From an uncultured Pirellula sp. (GTDB lineage: Bacteria; Planctomycetota; Planctomycetia; Pirellulales; Pirellulaceae), in NCBI GenBank assembly GCA_903858115.1, contig CAIOHR010000411.1, positions 1 through 42,660 on the forward strand: DNA of 42,660 bases. Direction: 5' to 3'. Below are positions 23,704-32,607 of this stretch, one piece after another. Below the pieces are notes generated by a model. It had not been told where the DNA came from. It worked only from the letters and a program-made list of their open reading frames with translations, and searched no databases. Position 1 is the first letter of the stretch, and each line of letters starts with the position of its first letter. Position numbers and translations under genes: made by a program.

Positions 23704-24771
23704 ATGAAAGTACGTAGGCGGCGCGGTTTTACGTTGGTAGAACTTTTGGTCGTTATCGCAATCATTGGGATTTTGGTGGGACTGTTGTTGCCGGCTGTAC
23801 AAGCAGCTCGCGAAGCAGCACGACGAATGCAATGTTCGAACAATCTGAAGCAATGGGGACTAGCGAACCATAACTTCGAAAGCGCTTTCAAACGCTTTCC
23901 ATATGGCATGCTTCGTCCCGACGGTACCGGATGGGGGCATCCAGAATGGGGCACTCCCACACAGAATAGACGGTTTGCCCTAACTCACCAATTGCTTCCG
24001 TTCATTGAACAAACAGCCTTATACGATTGGTTTGACCAATTGAATTTTGGAAACAACGAAAGAGACCGATTGCCAAACGGCGGTTTTGGTGCTCAATGGC
24101 AGGGTAATTGGTTTGTCAGGCAAACGTTTCCTGCACTCATGTGCCCATCGAATCCAGGAAGTCCATTTAACGAAAGTCATGATGCAGCGTCCAATGGACG
24201 CCATGCCCGTGGAGACTATTTGGCGTCTGCAGGAAGACGCGGTTTCCCCGGATTTAATGCGACTCTACCAAGCCTATGGAATCCGTTTGGTCCTGGCAAT
24301 GATAACCCTCGGCCTGCTGGCAGCGCCGGATCTGCGCGAAACGGCCGCGCAGATGGAATGTTCAATCGAAATGTTGCCTACAAAATATCCGATGCGTCGG
24401 ATGGGACGAGCAATACGATTCTAATGGGGGAGCGCGCGTACTTTGATCCTGTCTTCGATCGATGTGGGCCAGAAACGGGTTGGTCGACGACTAAGATTGG
24501 TAATTGGGGTTGGATATGGTTCGGTGCCGAAGGCAATGCGTTTTTGGGAACGGGCGTTCCGATCAACTTCCGGATTCGCGACTGCATTCAATATCGTGAT
24601 CAAATTCGATACGAAGATCGTATCAATGCCTTTGGTAGCATGCACACAGGTGGTTGCAATGTGACGCTGACCGATGGTTCGGTAAGATTCTTAAGCCAAA
24701 GCATTTCCCCCATTACCTTCAATGCGATGGGATCTCGTGCAGGTGGTGAAGTTTTCGAAATGCCAGATTGA
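23704..24771 (+). CDS. DUF1559 protein with prepilin-type N-terminus
   Basis: These 355 residues are typical of the large planctomycete DUF1559 family. The N-terminus is a type IV prepilin-like signal, RRRRGFTLVELLVVIAIIGI, with the Gly-Phe cleavage site and the Glu at +5. It is followed by LLPAVQAAREAARRMQCSNN, the family signature. The C-terminus carries the expected HTGGCNVTLTDGSVRFLSQSI motif. The ATG at 23704 was chosen because it gives the short basic leader MKVRRRRG; an upstream TTG at 23674 would add ten residues. It is probably exported and assembled or anchored in the envelope after prepilin peptidase processing; the role is unknown. A strong terminator follows, then a small lipoprotein gene of the kind often found beside these genes. 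Confidence 0.93.
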   Translation: MKVRRRRGFTLVELLVVIAIIGILVGLLLPAVQAAREAARRMQCSNNLKQWGLANHNFESAFKRFPYGMLRPDGTGWGHPEWGTPTQNRRFALTHQLLPFIEQTALYDWFDQLNFGNNERDRLPNGGFGAQWQGNWFVRQTFPALMCPSNPGSPFNESHDAASNGRHARGDYLASAGRRGFPGFNATLPSLWNPFGPGNDNPRPAGSAGSARNGRADGMFNRNVAYKISDASDGTSNTILMGERAYFDPVFDRCGPETGWSTTKIGNWGWIWFGAEGNAFLGTGVPINFRIRDCIQYRDQIRYEDRINAFGSMHTGGCNVTLTDGSVRFLSQSISPITFNAMGSRAGGEVFEMPD

Positions 24772-24813
24772 TTTTTAAGGCCGTATCCGGTCTAAAATCC
24801 CCACATTCGTATC

Positions 24814-24850
24814 AACGGCAGAGAGCCTTGTTCTCTGCCGTTGTTTTTGT
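24814..24850 (+). terminator. Rho-independent terminator
   Basis: AACGGCAGAGA pairs with TCTCTGCCGTT around a short loop, and the run TTGTTTTTGT follows directly. It lies 42 bp after the DUF1559 stop codon and ends that transcript. Confidence 0.85.
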
Positions 24851-24886
24851 AAAGTCATTTCATCACGAGGAAACGAAAGCGAAGAT

Positions 24887-25345
24887 ATGCGAGAAAGTCT
24901 ACGATTGCCTTTTTTATGGTGCACTGTTGTTTTATTGCTAGGTTCGATGGGTTGTGACTCCGGTCCAAAAGTTGCGGAAGTCTCCGGAACGATTACGCTC
25001 AATGACGGAAAGCCATTGGAGTTGATCCACGTGGAGTTTTGGTCCGAAGGTGGCCCGCGATCCTGGGGAAAAACAGACGACTCTGGTAAATTTACTCTCA
25101 AACTAGATGCAGAAGATTCCAAAGACGGCGCTATTGTCGGAAAGCACAAAGTGCTGCTCCGAGATACTTGGCCACTCAAAGACAACAAATTAGGTGAAGG
25201 TGGCGAATGGATCGACAATTCCAAAGGCAAGAAGCCGCGGATTCATTCCAAGTATTATGACGAAAATGCGAGTCCACTCTCGTTCGAAGTCAAAGCTGGC
25301 GATAAGAACAACTTCGAAATCAAGTGTGATCCAGCGTCAAAGTAA
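24887..25345 (+). CDS. Small lipoprotein with a transthyretin/carboxypeptidase-regulatory-like fold
   Basis: The protein has 152 residues. The signal peptide (LPFLWCTVVLLLGSMGC) ends in a lipobox with lipidation at Cys24. The mature part opens VAEVSGTITLNDGKPLELIHVEFW and continues TDDSGKFTLKL and VGKHKVLLRD, the pattern of the beta-sandwich domains commonly encoded next to DUF1559 genes in planctomycetes. The tail (SPLSFEVKAGDKNNFEIKC) is the last strand pair. The function is unknown; a structural envelope role is inferred from neighbourhood and fold. A terminator separates it from the DUF1559 gene, so it is expressed separately or by partial readthrough. Confidence 0.88.
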   Translation: MRESLRLPFLWCTVVLLLGSMGCDSGPKVAEVSGTITLNDGKPLELIHVEFWSEGGPRSWGKTDDSGKFTLKLDAEDSKDGAIVGKHKVLLRDTWPLKDNKLGEGGEWIDNSKGKKPRIHSKYYDENASPLSFEVKAGDKNNFEIKCDPASK

Positions 25346-25414
25346 TTGGCATCCCGAAACTTTTCTAAATGTAGAATTTTCTCAGCGAATTCTCTCCGCA
25401 TACCGAAAGCGAAA

Positions 25415-25442
25415 CGAGGTTCATCTGGATGGATGAACCTCG
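25415..25442 (+). terminator. Strong hairpin after the lipoprotein gene
   Basis: CGAGGTTCATC and GATGAACCTCG form a perfect 11-bp stem around a 6-nt loop, 70 bp after the stop codon. No T-run follows, so it may be a factor-dependent end or an mRNA-stabilising structure. Confidence 0.5.
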
Positions 25443-25589
25443 GTCTGTATGGATGGTAAAACCTAGCCGTCCGCTTGCGGCCATATCTTGATGGGGCGGA
25501 GAACGCTCTCATGATGTTTCGTCATATTTCGCAAATCGAATTCGATGCTTCCATAGCAGTCCTAATCAGCGTGAAACAATCGCTGAGCA

Positions 25590-26951
25590 TCAAGGCCGAT
25601 GACAGGTGACTCGCAATCCATGGCTGGGTGTCATCGTGAGTTTGGCAGACATGGCGTGTCGGTCGCTCGTGTCGATCTCCAATCGAAAGCGTTGCGCTAT
25701 CATGGAAACGGCTACGATCAACTCCAGCGTCGCGAAATGGATACCGATACAGACACGAGGTCCACCGCCGAATGGAATAGATGCGTATCGCGAGCGAGGA
25801 TTCTCTAAGGCATCGGGATCGAATCGATCGGGCAAGAAACAGTCGGGGTTCTTCCAGAATTTGGGATGACGATGTAGGGAATAGCGACTGAAAACGATCA
25901 ACGATCCCTTCGGCACTTTACGCCCACCAAGCTCGTAGTCTCGAGCCACATTTCGATTCTCGAACCAGAATGGTGGATGCAATCGCAACGTCTCCTCGAT
26001 CACCATCCGTGTATATCGTAGTCGAGGCATATGCTCCATTCGAATCGGCTCATCTCCAAGTACCGTCTTCAACTCTTGACGTAGCTTGGTCGCAACATCA
26101 GGATGTTTGCCCAGTTCGTACCATACCCATGTCAAGGCAGCAGAAGAAGTCTCATGCCCTCCGATAATCATCCCGAGCATCTCATCGCGAATTTCAGCAT
26201 CACTCATTGGCTTTCCACTCTCTTCATGCTTTGATTGGAGCAGGACATCCAATAGGCTACCGCACGGCTCTGCAGAACGTTGTCGATCCAACATTTCCTG
26301 CATGAACCGATGAAAATCCCGTAGCGTTCGTTTGATTCGAATGTTTCGTCGTGATGGAAACCAGATACTGCGAATGATCGGTAACGGCGGCTTGGCACAG
26401 TAGAGGTTGATTTCGTGCGTCCAGCGTTCGATGTCATGGGCTCTTTCCTCAAACCGATCGTGAAACAAGGCTCGCCCCGCAATCTCTAATGTCAATCGAT
26501 TCATCTCGAGCAGGACATCCAATACCCTTCCGTCGGCCCTCGCTAACTCCCATTGGTTGAGCATACGGTTGATAGAATCGACCATTCCATCGAAGTATCG
26601 TTCGACAGACTTTGGGCCTAGAAGTGGTTGAATAAGTTTGCGCTGCCTGCGCCAAGATGCCCCTTCGCTAACAACTAATCCACCTCCAAAGACATTGGCG
26701 AATCGGTTGTAGATTTCACTTTGCTTGTTAAACGCTTCGTGGGTCTCCTGCAAAACCTGCTTGACCAAAGAAGGATGATTTATCAAATAGAATTGAAACA
26801 AACCACGATAATGAACGAAATCACCAAACTCGCGGGAGAGCATCTCGAAGAAGTAGGCGGGGTTCCCTGCAAGCATCCATTGCTTGTATAACCAGCGGGG
26901 CCTCACGAGTTGCCCATCGAAATCTTTTGCGTCACGTTCAGCGATTGTCAT
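25590..26951 (-). CDS. Cytochrome P450
   Basis: This 453-residue heme monooxygenase has all hallmark motifs: I-helix GGHETSSAAL, K-helix EETLRLHPP (ExxR), a PERF-like DRFDP, and the heme-ligand loop FGGGPRVCIGIHFA with Cys401. It has no N-terminal membrane anchor, so it is probably cytosolic or peripherally attached, and it needs external redox partners, none of which are encoded here. The layout resembles fatty-acid and CYP102/CYP4-like P450s more than small bacterial camphor types; this is an impression. It is the last gene of a four-gene minus-strand operon, its start overlapping the stop of the flavin monooxygenase by 4 nt. It probably hydroxylates an intermediate or product of that pathway. 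Confidence 0.95.
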   Translation of the reverse strand: MTIAERDAKDFDGQLVRPRWLYKQWMLAGNPAYFFEMLSREFGDFVHYRGLFQFYLINHPSLVKQVLQETHEAFNKQSEIYNRFANVFGGGLVVSEGASWRRQRKLIQPLLGPKSVERYFDGMVDSINRMLNQWELARADGRVLDVLLEMNRLTLEIAGRALFHDRFEERAHDIERWTHEINLYCAKPPLPIIRSIWFPSRRNIRIKRTLRDFHRFMQEMLDRQRSAEPCGSLLDVLLQSKHEESGKPMSDAEIRDEMLGMIIGGHETSSAALTWVWYELGKHPDVATKLRQELKTVLGDEPIRMEHMPRLRYTRMVIEETLRLHPPFWFENRNVARDYELGGRKVPKGSLIVFSRYSLHRHPKFWKNPDCFLPDRFDPDALENPRSRYASIPFGGGPRVCIGIHFATLELIVAVSMIAQRFRLEIDTSDRHAMSAKLTMTPSHGLRVTCHRP

Positions 26952-28639
26952 GGTATCAGGTCGGTCTTACCCCCACGCCGGAACAAGTGCCACCAACCTC
27001 GCAGCATCCAGTCGATCGGCTTGAGAAGGAGCAAAAGCAGGATCAACAAAGAAGGCATGTAGATCGGCAATCCCTTGACCGCTGCTTTGCATTGCGAATC
27101 TCGCCAAAAGTACTGAAGTGTCGTGGCGGGTGAGAGTTGAAGACGCAACCAATCTCCGAACGAGCGCATCGACCTCAACGTTGGATAGATGCCCATACGC
27201 TTCGCCAATAGGTCGCAATAAGGGAACATTTCCACGGGATAGATCGCGTCCAAATTCAATTTGGCAAAACGAGACTGCAGTCTTTTGCGATCCATATCGT
27301 GTGCATGTTTCGCATCGACCGGAACACGAATGTTTTGATGAAGCAGCTTCGATACAAACGTTGCCTGAATCTCACTGATCGACGGGATATTGCCAATGAT
27401 AGGTCGAGCAAATCCGACCAAGAACAAGTTTGGAAATCGCAAGGACACACAACCTAGGTAGAAATCTGCCAAACGGAATTGACCATCGGAGAGACTTTCG
27501 ATCGTGCTTCGGTACCCAATCGAAGGCACAACCCAATCCGGAGCAACCTGCCGTCGTTCCTCCGATTGAAACTCGTAGAACTCGCGAGCCGTTGCGTCAG
27601 CAGGCATGCCGATGATCTGAATTCGTCCCGCAGAGACCAGCTCGAGAAAATCATCGCTCTTGTTGTGAAACATATTGAACAGTTCGTCCTTCGCAGACTT
27701 TGTCAATCGATATGCCCATCGCTTGCGTAATGCAACATCGTTTGCATCACCATCGATGAATTCGGTGGTGCCAGACGTCGGCTGCGAGGAGGTCCCCGTC
27801 GTTTTTGAAGCGGGAAACAACTGACGAAAACGTTCTTCGTAGAGGATGCGTAACTCGACAAACCGCTGACCGATCCAGTTGCGCATATGTTCGTTAATCG
27901 ACAACATCAACCGATTGCGAAGAAAGTCGGACGGAACACCTCGAATCGGATGATATCTTGGACTCACGCGAATCCCTGATTGCAACGATAGGAACACTGT
28001 ATTGTTTAGGTCGCGACGTGCCAGTCGACACGCGTGATCTACCGCAGATTCACCGCCACCCATCACAACGATACGACTGTCACGTATCTTTCCAAATCCA
28101 TCGGGTTGGTTCAGTTGGGCCAGCGAGAGACAAGGAATCTCTAGAGAGACTTCTTTAGGCTGCGCTGCCAACCCGGTGCAGAGCACGATGGCATCAAACG
28201 ACTCGGTAAGGCTCTCGTTCGATTGATCTTCAGCGATTTGTAAATTCCATCGATTGGCCGAGGGATCCCATCGTACACTCTGGACGGCGGTGCAGAACCG
28301 AACGTGTTCTCGCAATCCGAATTCGTTTGCGAACGACTCCAAGTATTCGCCATATTCTCCTTCACGAAAGAACTCGCTACGGCTCACCCCATGATCGCGA
28401 ACTACAGTGGCGTCAAAGATTGGAAAGCATGCGAATTGCGTAGTGAACTTTGTCGATGTTGATACAAAGCCTGGATACGGCTTTCCCCAACAACCGACGA
28501 TCGTGTTCGAGCGTTCGAAAACAGTGATCTCCCAGTCCTTCAACTCCAGCTTGGCTCGATAGAGCATGATGAGCCCACTACTACCGGCACCGACGATCGC
28601 TAGTCTTTTTCGGTGGGGTGTGGCTTGTAATGAATTCAT
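26948..28639 (-). CDS. FAD-dependent monooxygenase (FMO/Baeyer-Villiger type) with a C-terminal membrane segment
   Basis: The protein has 563 residues. There is an FAD-binding Rossmann motif GAGSSG near the N-terminus followed by FERSNTIVGCWGKPYPG, the FMO/BVMO pattern, and a second dinucleotide (NADPH) site VVMGGGESAVDHA. A later ATG-type motif (LFLVGFARP) closes the FAD site. The C-terminus has a strongly hydrophobic stretch (LLILLLLLLKPIDW) followed by basic residues, so the enzyme is probably anchored to the membrane, suiting a lipophilic substrate. It overlaps the KAS III-like gene by 4 nt upstream and the P450 gene by 4 nt downstream. Oxygen insertion or N/S-oxygenation both remain possible; the substrate is probably made by the KAS III-like synthase. 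Confidence 0.88.
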   Translation of the reverse strand: MNSLQATPHRKRLAIVGAGSSGLIMLYRAKLELKDWEITVFERSNTIVGCWGKPYPGFVSTSTKFTTQFACFPIFDATVVRDHGVSRSEFFREGEYGEYLESFANEFGLREHVRFCTAVQSVRWDPSANRWNLQIAEDQSNESLTESFDAIVLCTGLAAQPKEVSLEIPCLSLAQLNQPDGFGKIRDSRIVVMGGGESAVDHACRLARRDLNNTVFLSLQSGIRVSPRYHPIRGVPSDFLRNRLMLSINEHMRNWIGQRFVELRILYEERFRQLFPASKTTGTSSQPTSGTTEFIDGDANDVALRKRWAYRLTKSAKDELFNMFHNKSDDFLELVSAGRIQIIGMPADATAREFYEFQSEERRQVAPDWVVPSIGYRSTIESLSDGQFRLADFYLGCVSLRFPNLFLVGFARPIIGNIPSISEIQATFVSKLLHQNIRVPVDAKHAHDMDRKRLQSRFAKLNLDAIYPVEMFPYCDLLAKRMGIYPTLRSMRSFGDWLRLQLSPATTLQYFWRDSQCKAAVKGLPIYMPSLLILLLLLLKPIDWMLRGWWHLFRRGGKTDLIP

Positions 28640-29727
28640 GATCGATACACGGCCGTGAGGCTGATCAAGACAAAATTGAATTGCCCAGACTCCGGAATGA
28701 AAAGAAGCAATCGCTCACCCTCGTTCAATCGATGGGACAATAAAAACTCATCCAACATGACGAAGATGCTTGCTGAGCCAGTGTTTCCCGCAGAAGCCAG
28801 GTTTGTCCAATACGGAACGATCGGTTGCCCAGGATCTGTCAACTGTTCTAGCATCCGTTCCATTTTGCGTCGAAAAAAGAAAGAGGAGAGATGAGGGAGC
28901 ACCACGCGATAAGGCCCGAGCGATTCACGATGTCGCTTCAGTGCAGACCGAACAAACGTTTCGGCGGCGGGGAATAGATGGCGTTGTAGCACGCGAATAT
29001 CTTGGCTCAGGAGACCGTTTTGGTTGTCTAGCTTCATGCACAGCGGGCATTCGTGTGCCAGGGACAACGAATGAGTCCAATCCACTCGCAGCGAAAGACC
29101 TTTTGAATTGGGCTCCGATTCTAGCAGCATTGCTCCCGCCCCATCGGAAAGCATGAAACGAAGAAAGACAGACATAAACCACTGCGTCTCGCGCAATGGA
29201 ACTCCGTCACGTCGATCATCGATTGGATGAATACGCGAGGACTTGAGCACGTCCGAAGCATGCTCGGAACCTATCGCAAGTGCAGCGCGATGCTCACCCG
29301 TTTTGATCGCTCGGATAGCCCCCACCAATCCTGCTGCCGCAGACGAACAAATGCCGGCATGAGAGCTGATTTCCAAAGGATGATGCAACCGAGGATGGTG
29401 GCTTATCAAAGGATGAATCAACGAAGCTAAGCCGGGGCCGGCATAAGGAGCATAGGTTGTGCCTGCAGCCAAGTAGGAAATCAAATTTCCGGAGTCTGAA
29501 CCCGAGAGGCATCGATCAACCGCCTTTGCGGCCATCTCATACACATTCTCGGTCGATACCTGATGCAAATCCTGAGCATAATGTCGGCTCAGGATCCCGT
29601 TCATCGCCAATACTTGACGTTTGACCTGCGACTCTCCGGGAAGGGAACCAAGAAAGTCCTCGATGCGATCATTGGGTATGGGTGGCCCCGGTAGGTAGTG
29701 GCCTGTTTGGGTGATATAGCAATCCAT
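28636..29727 (-). CDS. Beta-ketoacyl-ACP synthase III-like condensing enzyme
   Basis: This 363-residue thiolase-fold enzyme has the KAS III triad: Cys127 in SSHAGICSSAAAG, His279 in VVLPHLSS and Asn315 in ASAGNTGSAS. The opening ITQTGHYLPGPPIPND resembles the FabH start, and SDGAGAMLLE is the usual internal motif. It differs from housekeeping FabH in length (363 against about 320) and in context, since it sits with oxygenases rather than fatty-acid genes. It probably condenses an acyl-thioester with a malonyl or second acyl unit to make a precursor for the monooxygenase and P450. OleA-like head-to-head condensation is another option. It starts 4 nt after the stop of the membrane-associated unknown and overlaps the FMO gene by 4 nt. 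Confidence 0.88.
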   Translation of the reverse strand: MDCYITQTGHYLPGPPIPNDRIEDFLGSLPGESQVKRQVLAMNGILSRHYAQDLHQVSTENVYEMAAKAVDRCLSGSDSGNLISYLAAGTTYAPYAGPGLASLIHPLISHHPRLHHPLEISSHAGICSSAAAGLVGAIRAIKTGEHRAALAIGSEHASDVLKSSRIHPIDDRRDGVPLRETQWFMSVFLRFMLSDGAGAMLLESEPNSKGLSLRVDWTHSLSLAHECPLCMKLDNQNGLLSQDIRVLQRHLFPAAETFVRSALKRHRESLGPYRVVLPHLSSFFFRRKMERMLEQLTDPGQPIVPYWTNLASAGNTGSASIFVMLDEFLLSHRLNEGERLLLFIPESGQFNFVLISLTAVYRS

Positions 29728-29731
29728 TTGG

Positions 29732-30595
29732 TTAAGAGACCAATGGCAATGCAGAGCGATTTCGGAGCATGTCGTAAGCTACTTCATCGAAGACAATGTG
29801 GTAGTAAAGGTACTGGCTAGGATTGGAAAAAAATGCACTGCTATTGTAATGCCCTCGGTAACTGACTTCTTGCATGAAAAAATCCAAGTCCGCTTGCGCG
29901 GCAGCATCTCCTGCATAAATCTTTTTCAAGCACCAAAGCAATATAGAATCGGAATCAAAGGATTTGAGCGCATGAATCGTTGTCTTCAAGTCTCCGAAGA
30001 ACGTAATCATCGTGACGATGAGAATGACGACATTCGTCGCACCCAGAACTTGCCATGAATGTTTGCGATTGGCTTCGAGAACTTGTTTTGAAAAAATCGC
30101 ATGGTCGGCTGGGGAGGAACTACGAAGTTCCGGAAGTCGTCGCAGAAAATCTTCTCGGTCAAACCGATCGATCAATTCATACGAAAGCAGATCATGGCCT
30201 ATGGTCAGATTATTACGAACCCATGTGTCAATATCTTCGACGCCGAATTCACCCTCGATACCATTGAGCTTCCTTCGTTCGAGAGCCACACCGGTTTCGG
30301 GGATTCCGAGAATGTACCTATATAGCAATGGTTCTATTTGCACATGACGAAGCATCAGTTCGGCCGCATCGGTCTTTGCGAGATACTTCATACCGACAGC
30401 CATACACCAATCGATACAGAATGCTTCGAAACCGAACGGGACTCGATGGAACACAAATTTGATCGGAAAGCTAATGCAACGCAGAAAAAAATAGCTTACG
30501 AGTAGCATGGGACGAATCAGTATGTAGTCCCAATGTTTTTTCTCCTCCGAGAAGATGCGGTTGACGTATTCGGTAAGATAAGGAAATCGTTGCAT
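29732..30595 (-). CDS. Membrane-associated protein of unknown function, first gene of the KAS III/FMO/P450 operon
   Basis: I do not recognise this 287-residue protein. A hydrophobic segment lies at about 30-50 (LLVSYFFLRCISFPIKFVF) and another at about 185-200 (VVILIVTMITFFG); between them is an acidic, helical region containing several His and Glu residues (RHVQIEPLLYRY, TIGHDLLSYELIDRF). The C-terminal part is rich in Tyr and Phe (NPSQYLYYHIVFDEVAYDML). There is no nucleotide-binding or thioester motif. It heads a minus-strand operon and lies only 4 nt from the KAS III-like gene, so it is likely required for the same product. A membrane-bound lipid enzyme or a scaffold is possible, but nothing in the sequence decides this. 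Confidence 0.8.
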   Translation of the reverse strand: MQRFPYLTEYVNRIFSEEKKHWDYILIRPMLLVSYFFLRCISFPIKFVFHRVPFGFEAFCIDWCMAVGMKYLAKTDAAELMLRHVQIEPLLYRYILGIPETGVALERRKLNGIEGEFGVEDIDTWVRNNLTIGHDLLSYELIDRFDREDFLRRLPELRSSSPADHAIFSKQVLEANRKHSWQVLGATNVVILIVTMITFFGDLKTTIHALKSFDSDSILLWCLKKIYAGDAAAQADLDFFMQEVSYRGHYNSSAFFSNPSQYLYYHIVFDEVAYDMLRNRSALPLVS

Positions 30596-30737
30596 GCTCA
30601 GGTAGTGTCGAGTAGGAAATTCAACAACGAATGATCATGAAAAAGTATAGTGTAGTCCAATGGGATCCGGACCATCGGATGCCACGTCGATTTTCGAATA
30701 CCCAGTCTTCATCGCGATCCCGAATCTAGAAAAGTAG

Positions 30738-31022
30738 ATGAGCAAGAAAAGAAAACGAAGACCTTCGGCGATCCGCAAGAAGCGCAAAGAACAAAAGGCA
30801 AGAGGGAATGAGCATTGGCACCCCTACACGGACGCGTTGAGCGCATTCCTGGCCGAAGACTACGCGGCTGTGCATGACCTGGAAATGACGGAGCAATTCG
30901 GGGCTGACTGGGCGAATCCATCGTTCAGCAGCGATGGAGATGGCCTCTTCCTTGGAGAAGTTGCTTTGTTCTACGATGAGTACGATTGCGACGCGGAGAG
31001 CACGACGTGGGACACGATTTGA
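30738..31022 (+). CDS. Small charged protein of unknown function
   Basis: The protein has 94 residues with a split composition: the first 25 are strongly basic (KKRKRR, RKKRKEQKAR) and the rest is acidic and aromatic, ending in LFYDEYDCDAESTTWDTI. The basic head suggests nucleic-acid or ribosome binding, but no known motif is present. The gene stands alone between the divergent four-gene operon and guaB, 107 bp before guaB and on the same strand. I accept it as real because of its skewed but coherent composition and its position. A guaB leader peptide is unlikely given the distance. Confidence 0.6.
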   Translation: MSKKRKRRPSAIRKKRKEQKARGNEHWHPYTDALSAFLAEDYAAVHDLEMTEQFGADWANPSFSSDGDGLFLGEVALFYDEYDCDAESTTWDTI

Positions 31023-31128
31023 TAAGACTTTTGGCGGGTAGCTTCGAAATTGCCTACTTTCGAATTTTCGCAGATTTGCAATAATCTTTCGGTTTCCAGG
31101 TCTCTACATCCTTGATCCAGGAAACACA

Positions 31129-32607
31129 ATGGAAGACAAGCTTGCTTATAAAGGCATCACGTTTGACGATGTCTTGCTCGAGCCCCGATTCTCGGAGGTG
31201 CTCCCCTCTGGCGTTGATGTCAGTACGCAGTTGACGTCCAAGATCCGCCTGCAGATCCCGTTTTTGTCTTCCCCCATGGATACGGTCACGGAGAGCGATA
31301 TGGCCATCGCTCTTGGCAAAGTAGGTGGTCTAGGGGTGATTCACAAGAACATGAGCGTCGAAGCTCAAGCAGAAGAAGTCACCAAAGTAAAGCGATCAGC
31401 AAATGGCATCATTCTCGATCCTGTCACTCTCTTGCCGACCGAAAGCGTTTCGCAAGCACAGGATTTGATGCGAAAGCAAAACGTATCGGGTGTTCCGATC
31501 ACAGAAAAAGATGGAAAATTAGTCGGAATACTGACGCGTCGCGACTTAAAGTTTCTCGAATCCTCCGATCTTCCCATTTCGTCGGTGATGACCAAAGTTA
31601 ATTTGGTCACGGCACAGGGGAATGTAACGCTTGCGGAAGCTGAGCGAATTTTAACGGATAAAAAGGTGGAGAAACTTTTGCTGGTTGACGATGAATACAA
31701 ACTAACGGGGATGATCACGATTAAGGACATCGATCAGATCAAAAGTTACCCAAATGCTTGCAAAGACGAGCTGGGTAGACTGCGAGTCGGTGCCGCGATT
31801 GGAGTGTTCGACCTAGAGCGAGCCGAGCAGCTTATTCGCCGAGGGGTGGATGTGTTGATTGTAGACTCTGCTCATGGTCACTCTTCGAACGTGATCGAGA
31901 CCGTGAAGCAGTTAAAGCGTCAGTGGACGATCGATGTGATTGCTGGAAACGTAGCAACGTTTGAAGGCGGTCGCGATTTGGCCAAAGCTGGTGCGGATGC
32001 CGTCAAAGTAGGGATCGGACCAGGATCCATATGTACGACGAGAGTGATATCAGGTGTTGGTGTCCCGCAAATCACCGCCATATATCAAACGACAAAGGCT
32101 TGCGAAAAAGCAGGTATACCGACCATCGCCGATGGTGGAATCCGTTTCAGCGGAGACATCACCAAGGCCATCGCAGCAGGAGCTGCATGCGTCATGATCG
32201 GTAGCTTGTTCGCAGGACTTGCCGAGAGTCCAGGACGAACCATTCTCTACCAAGGCCGAACATTCAAGGCTTACCGAGGGATGGGATCGCTGGGTGCGAT
32301 GGTCAAGGGTTCGAGTGAACGATACCGCCAAGGATCTCAGGATCAACTTTCCAAGTTGGTACCCGAAGGTGTGGAGGGACGAGTGCCGTTCAAAGGACCA
32401 TTGGCCGATTATGTTTATCAATTGGTTGGCGGGCTTCGAGCTGGGATGGGTTACTGCGGTACCCAGACCATTGCTGAGCTTCGCAAGGATGCACGTTTCA
32501 TACAGGTCTCAGCCGCAACGGTCCGAGAGAATCACCCACATGACATCGCAATCACTCAGGAAGCACCGAACTACAGCTCCGAACTCTCCAGCTCGGGGGA
32601 ACTCTAG
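31129..32607 (+). CDS. guaB: Inosine-5'-monophosphate dehydrogenase
   Basis: This 492-residue, full-length enzyme oxidises IMP to XMP with NAD+, the committed step of GTP synthesis. The TIM barrel opens FDDVLLEPRFSEVLPS and is split by a CBS pair (about 95-205; VSGVPITEKDGKLVGILTRRDL and LLLVDDEYKLTGMITIKDID). The catalytic loop is GSICTTR with Cys302, preceded by AGADAVKVGIGPG. The substrate-phosphate loop IADGGIRFSGD and the flap residues RYRQGS are present. An AGGAAAC-type ribosome site precedes the ATG. Its 3' end is overlapped by 68 bp by the next gene in another frame. This is a chromosomal housekeeping gene, so the surrounding DNA is core genome. Confidence 0.98.
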   Translation: MEDKLAYKGITFDDVLLEPRFSEVLPSGVDVSTQLTSKIRLQIPFLSSPMDTVTESDMAIALGKVGGLGVIHKNMSVEAQAEEVTKVKRSANGIILDPVTLLPTESVSQAQDLMRKQNVSGVPITEKDGKLVGILTRRDLKFLESSDLPISSVMTKVNLVTAQGNVTLAEAERILTDKKVEKLLLVDDEYKLTGMITIKDIDQIKSYPNACKDELGRLRVGAAIGVFDLERAEQLIRRGVDVLIVDSAHGHSSNVIETVKQLKRQWTIDVIAGNVATFEGGRDLAKAGADAVKVGIGPGSICTTRVISGVGVPQITAIYQTTKACEKAGIPTIADGGIRFSGDITKAIAAGAACVMIGSLFAGLAESPGRTILYQGRTFKAYRGMGSLGAMVKGSSERYRQGSQDQLSKLVPEGVEGRVPFKGPLADYVYQLVGGLRAGMGYCGTQTIAELRKDARFIQVSAATVRENHPHDIAITQEAPNYSSELSSSGEL

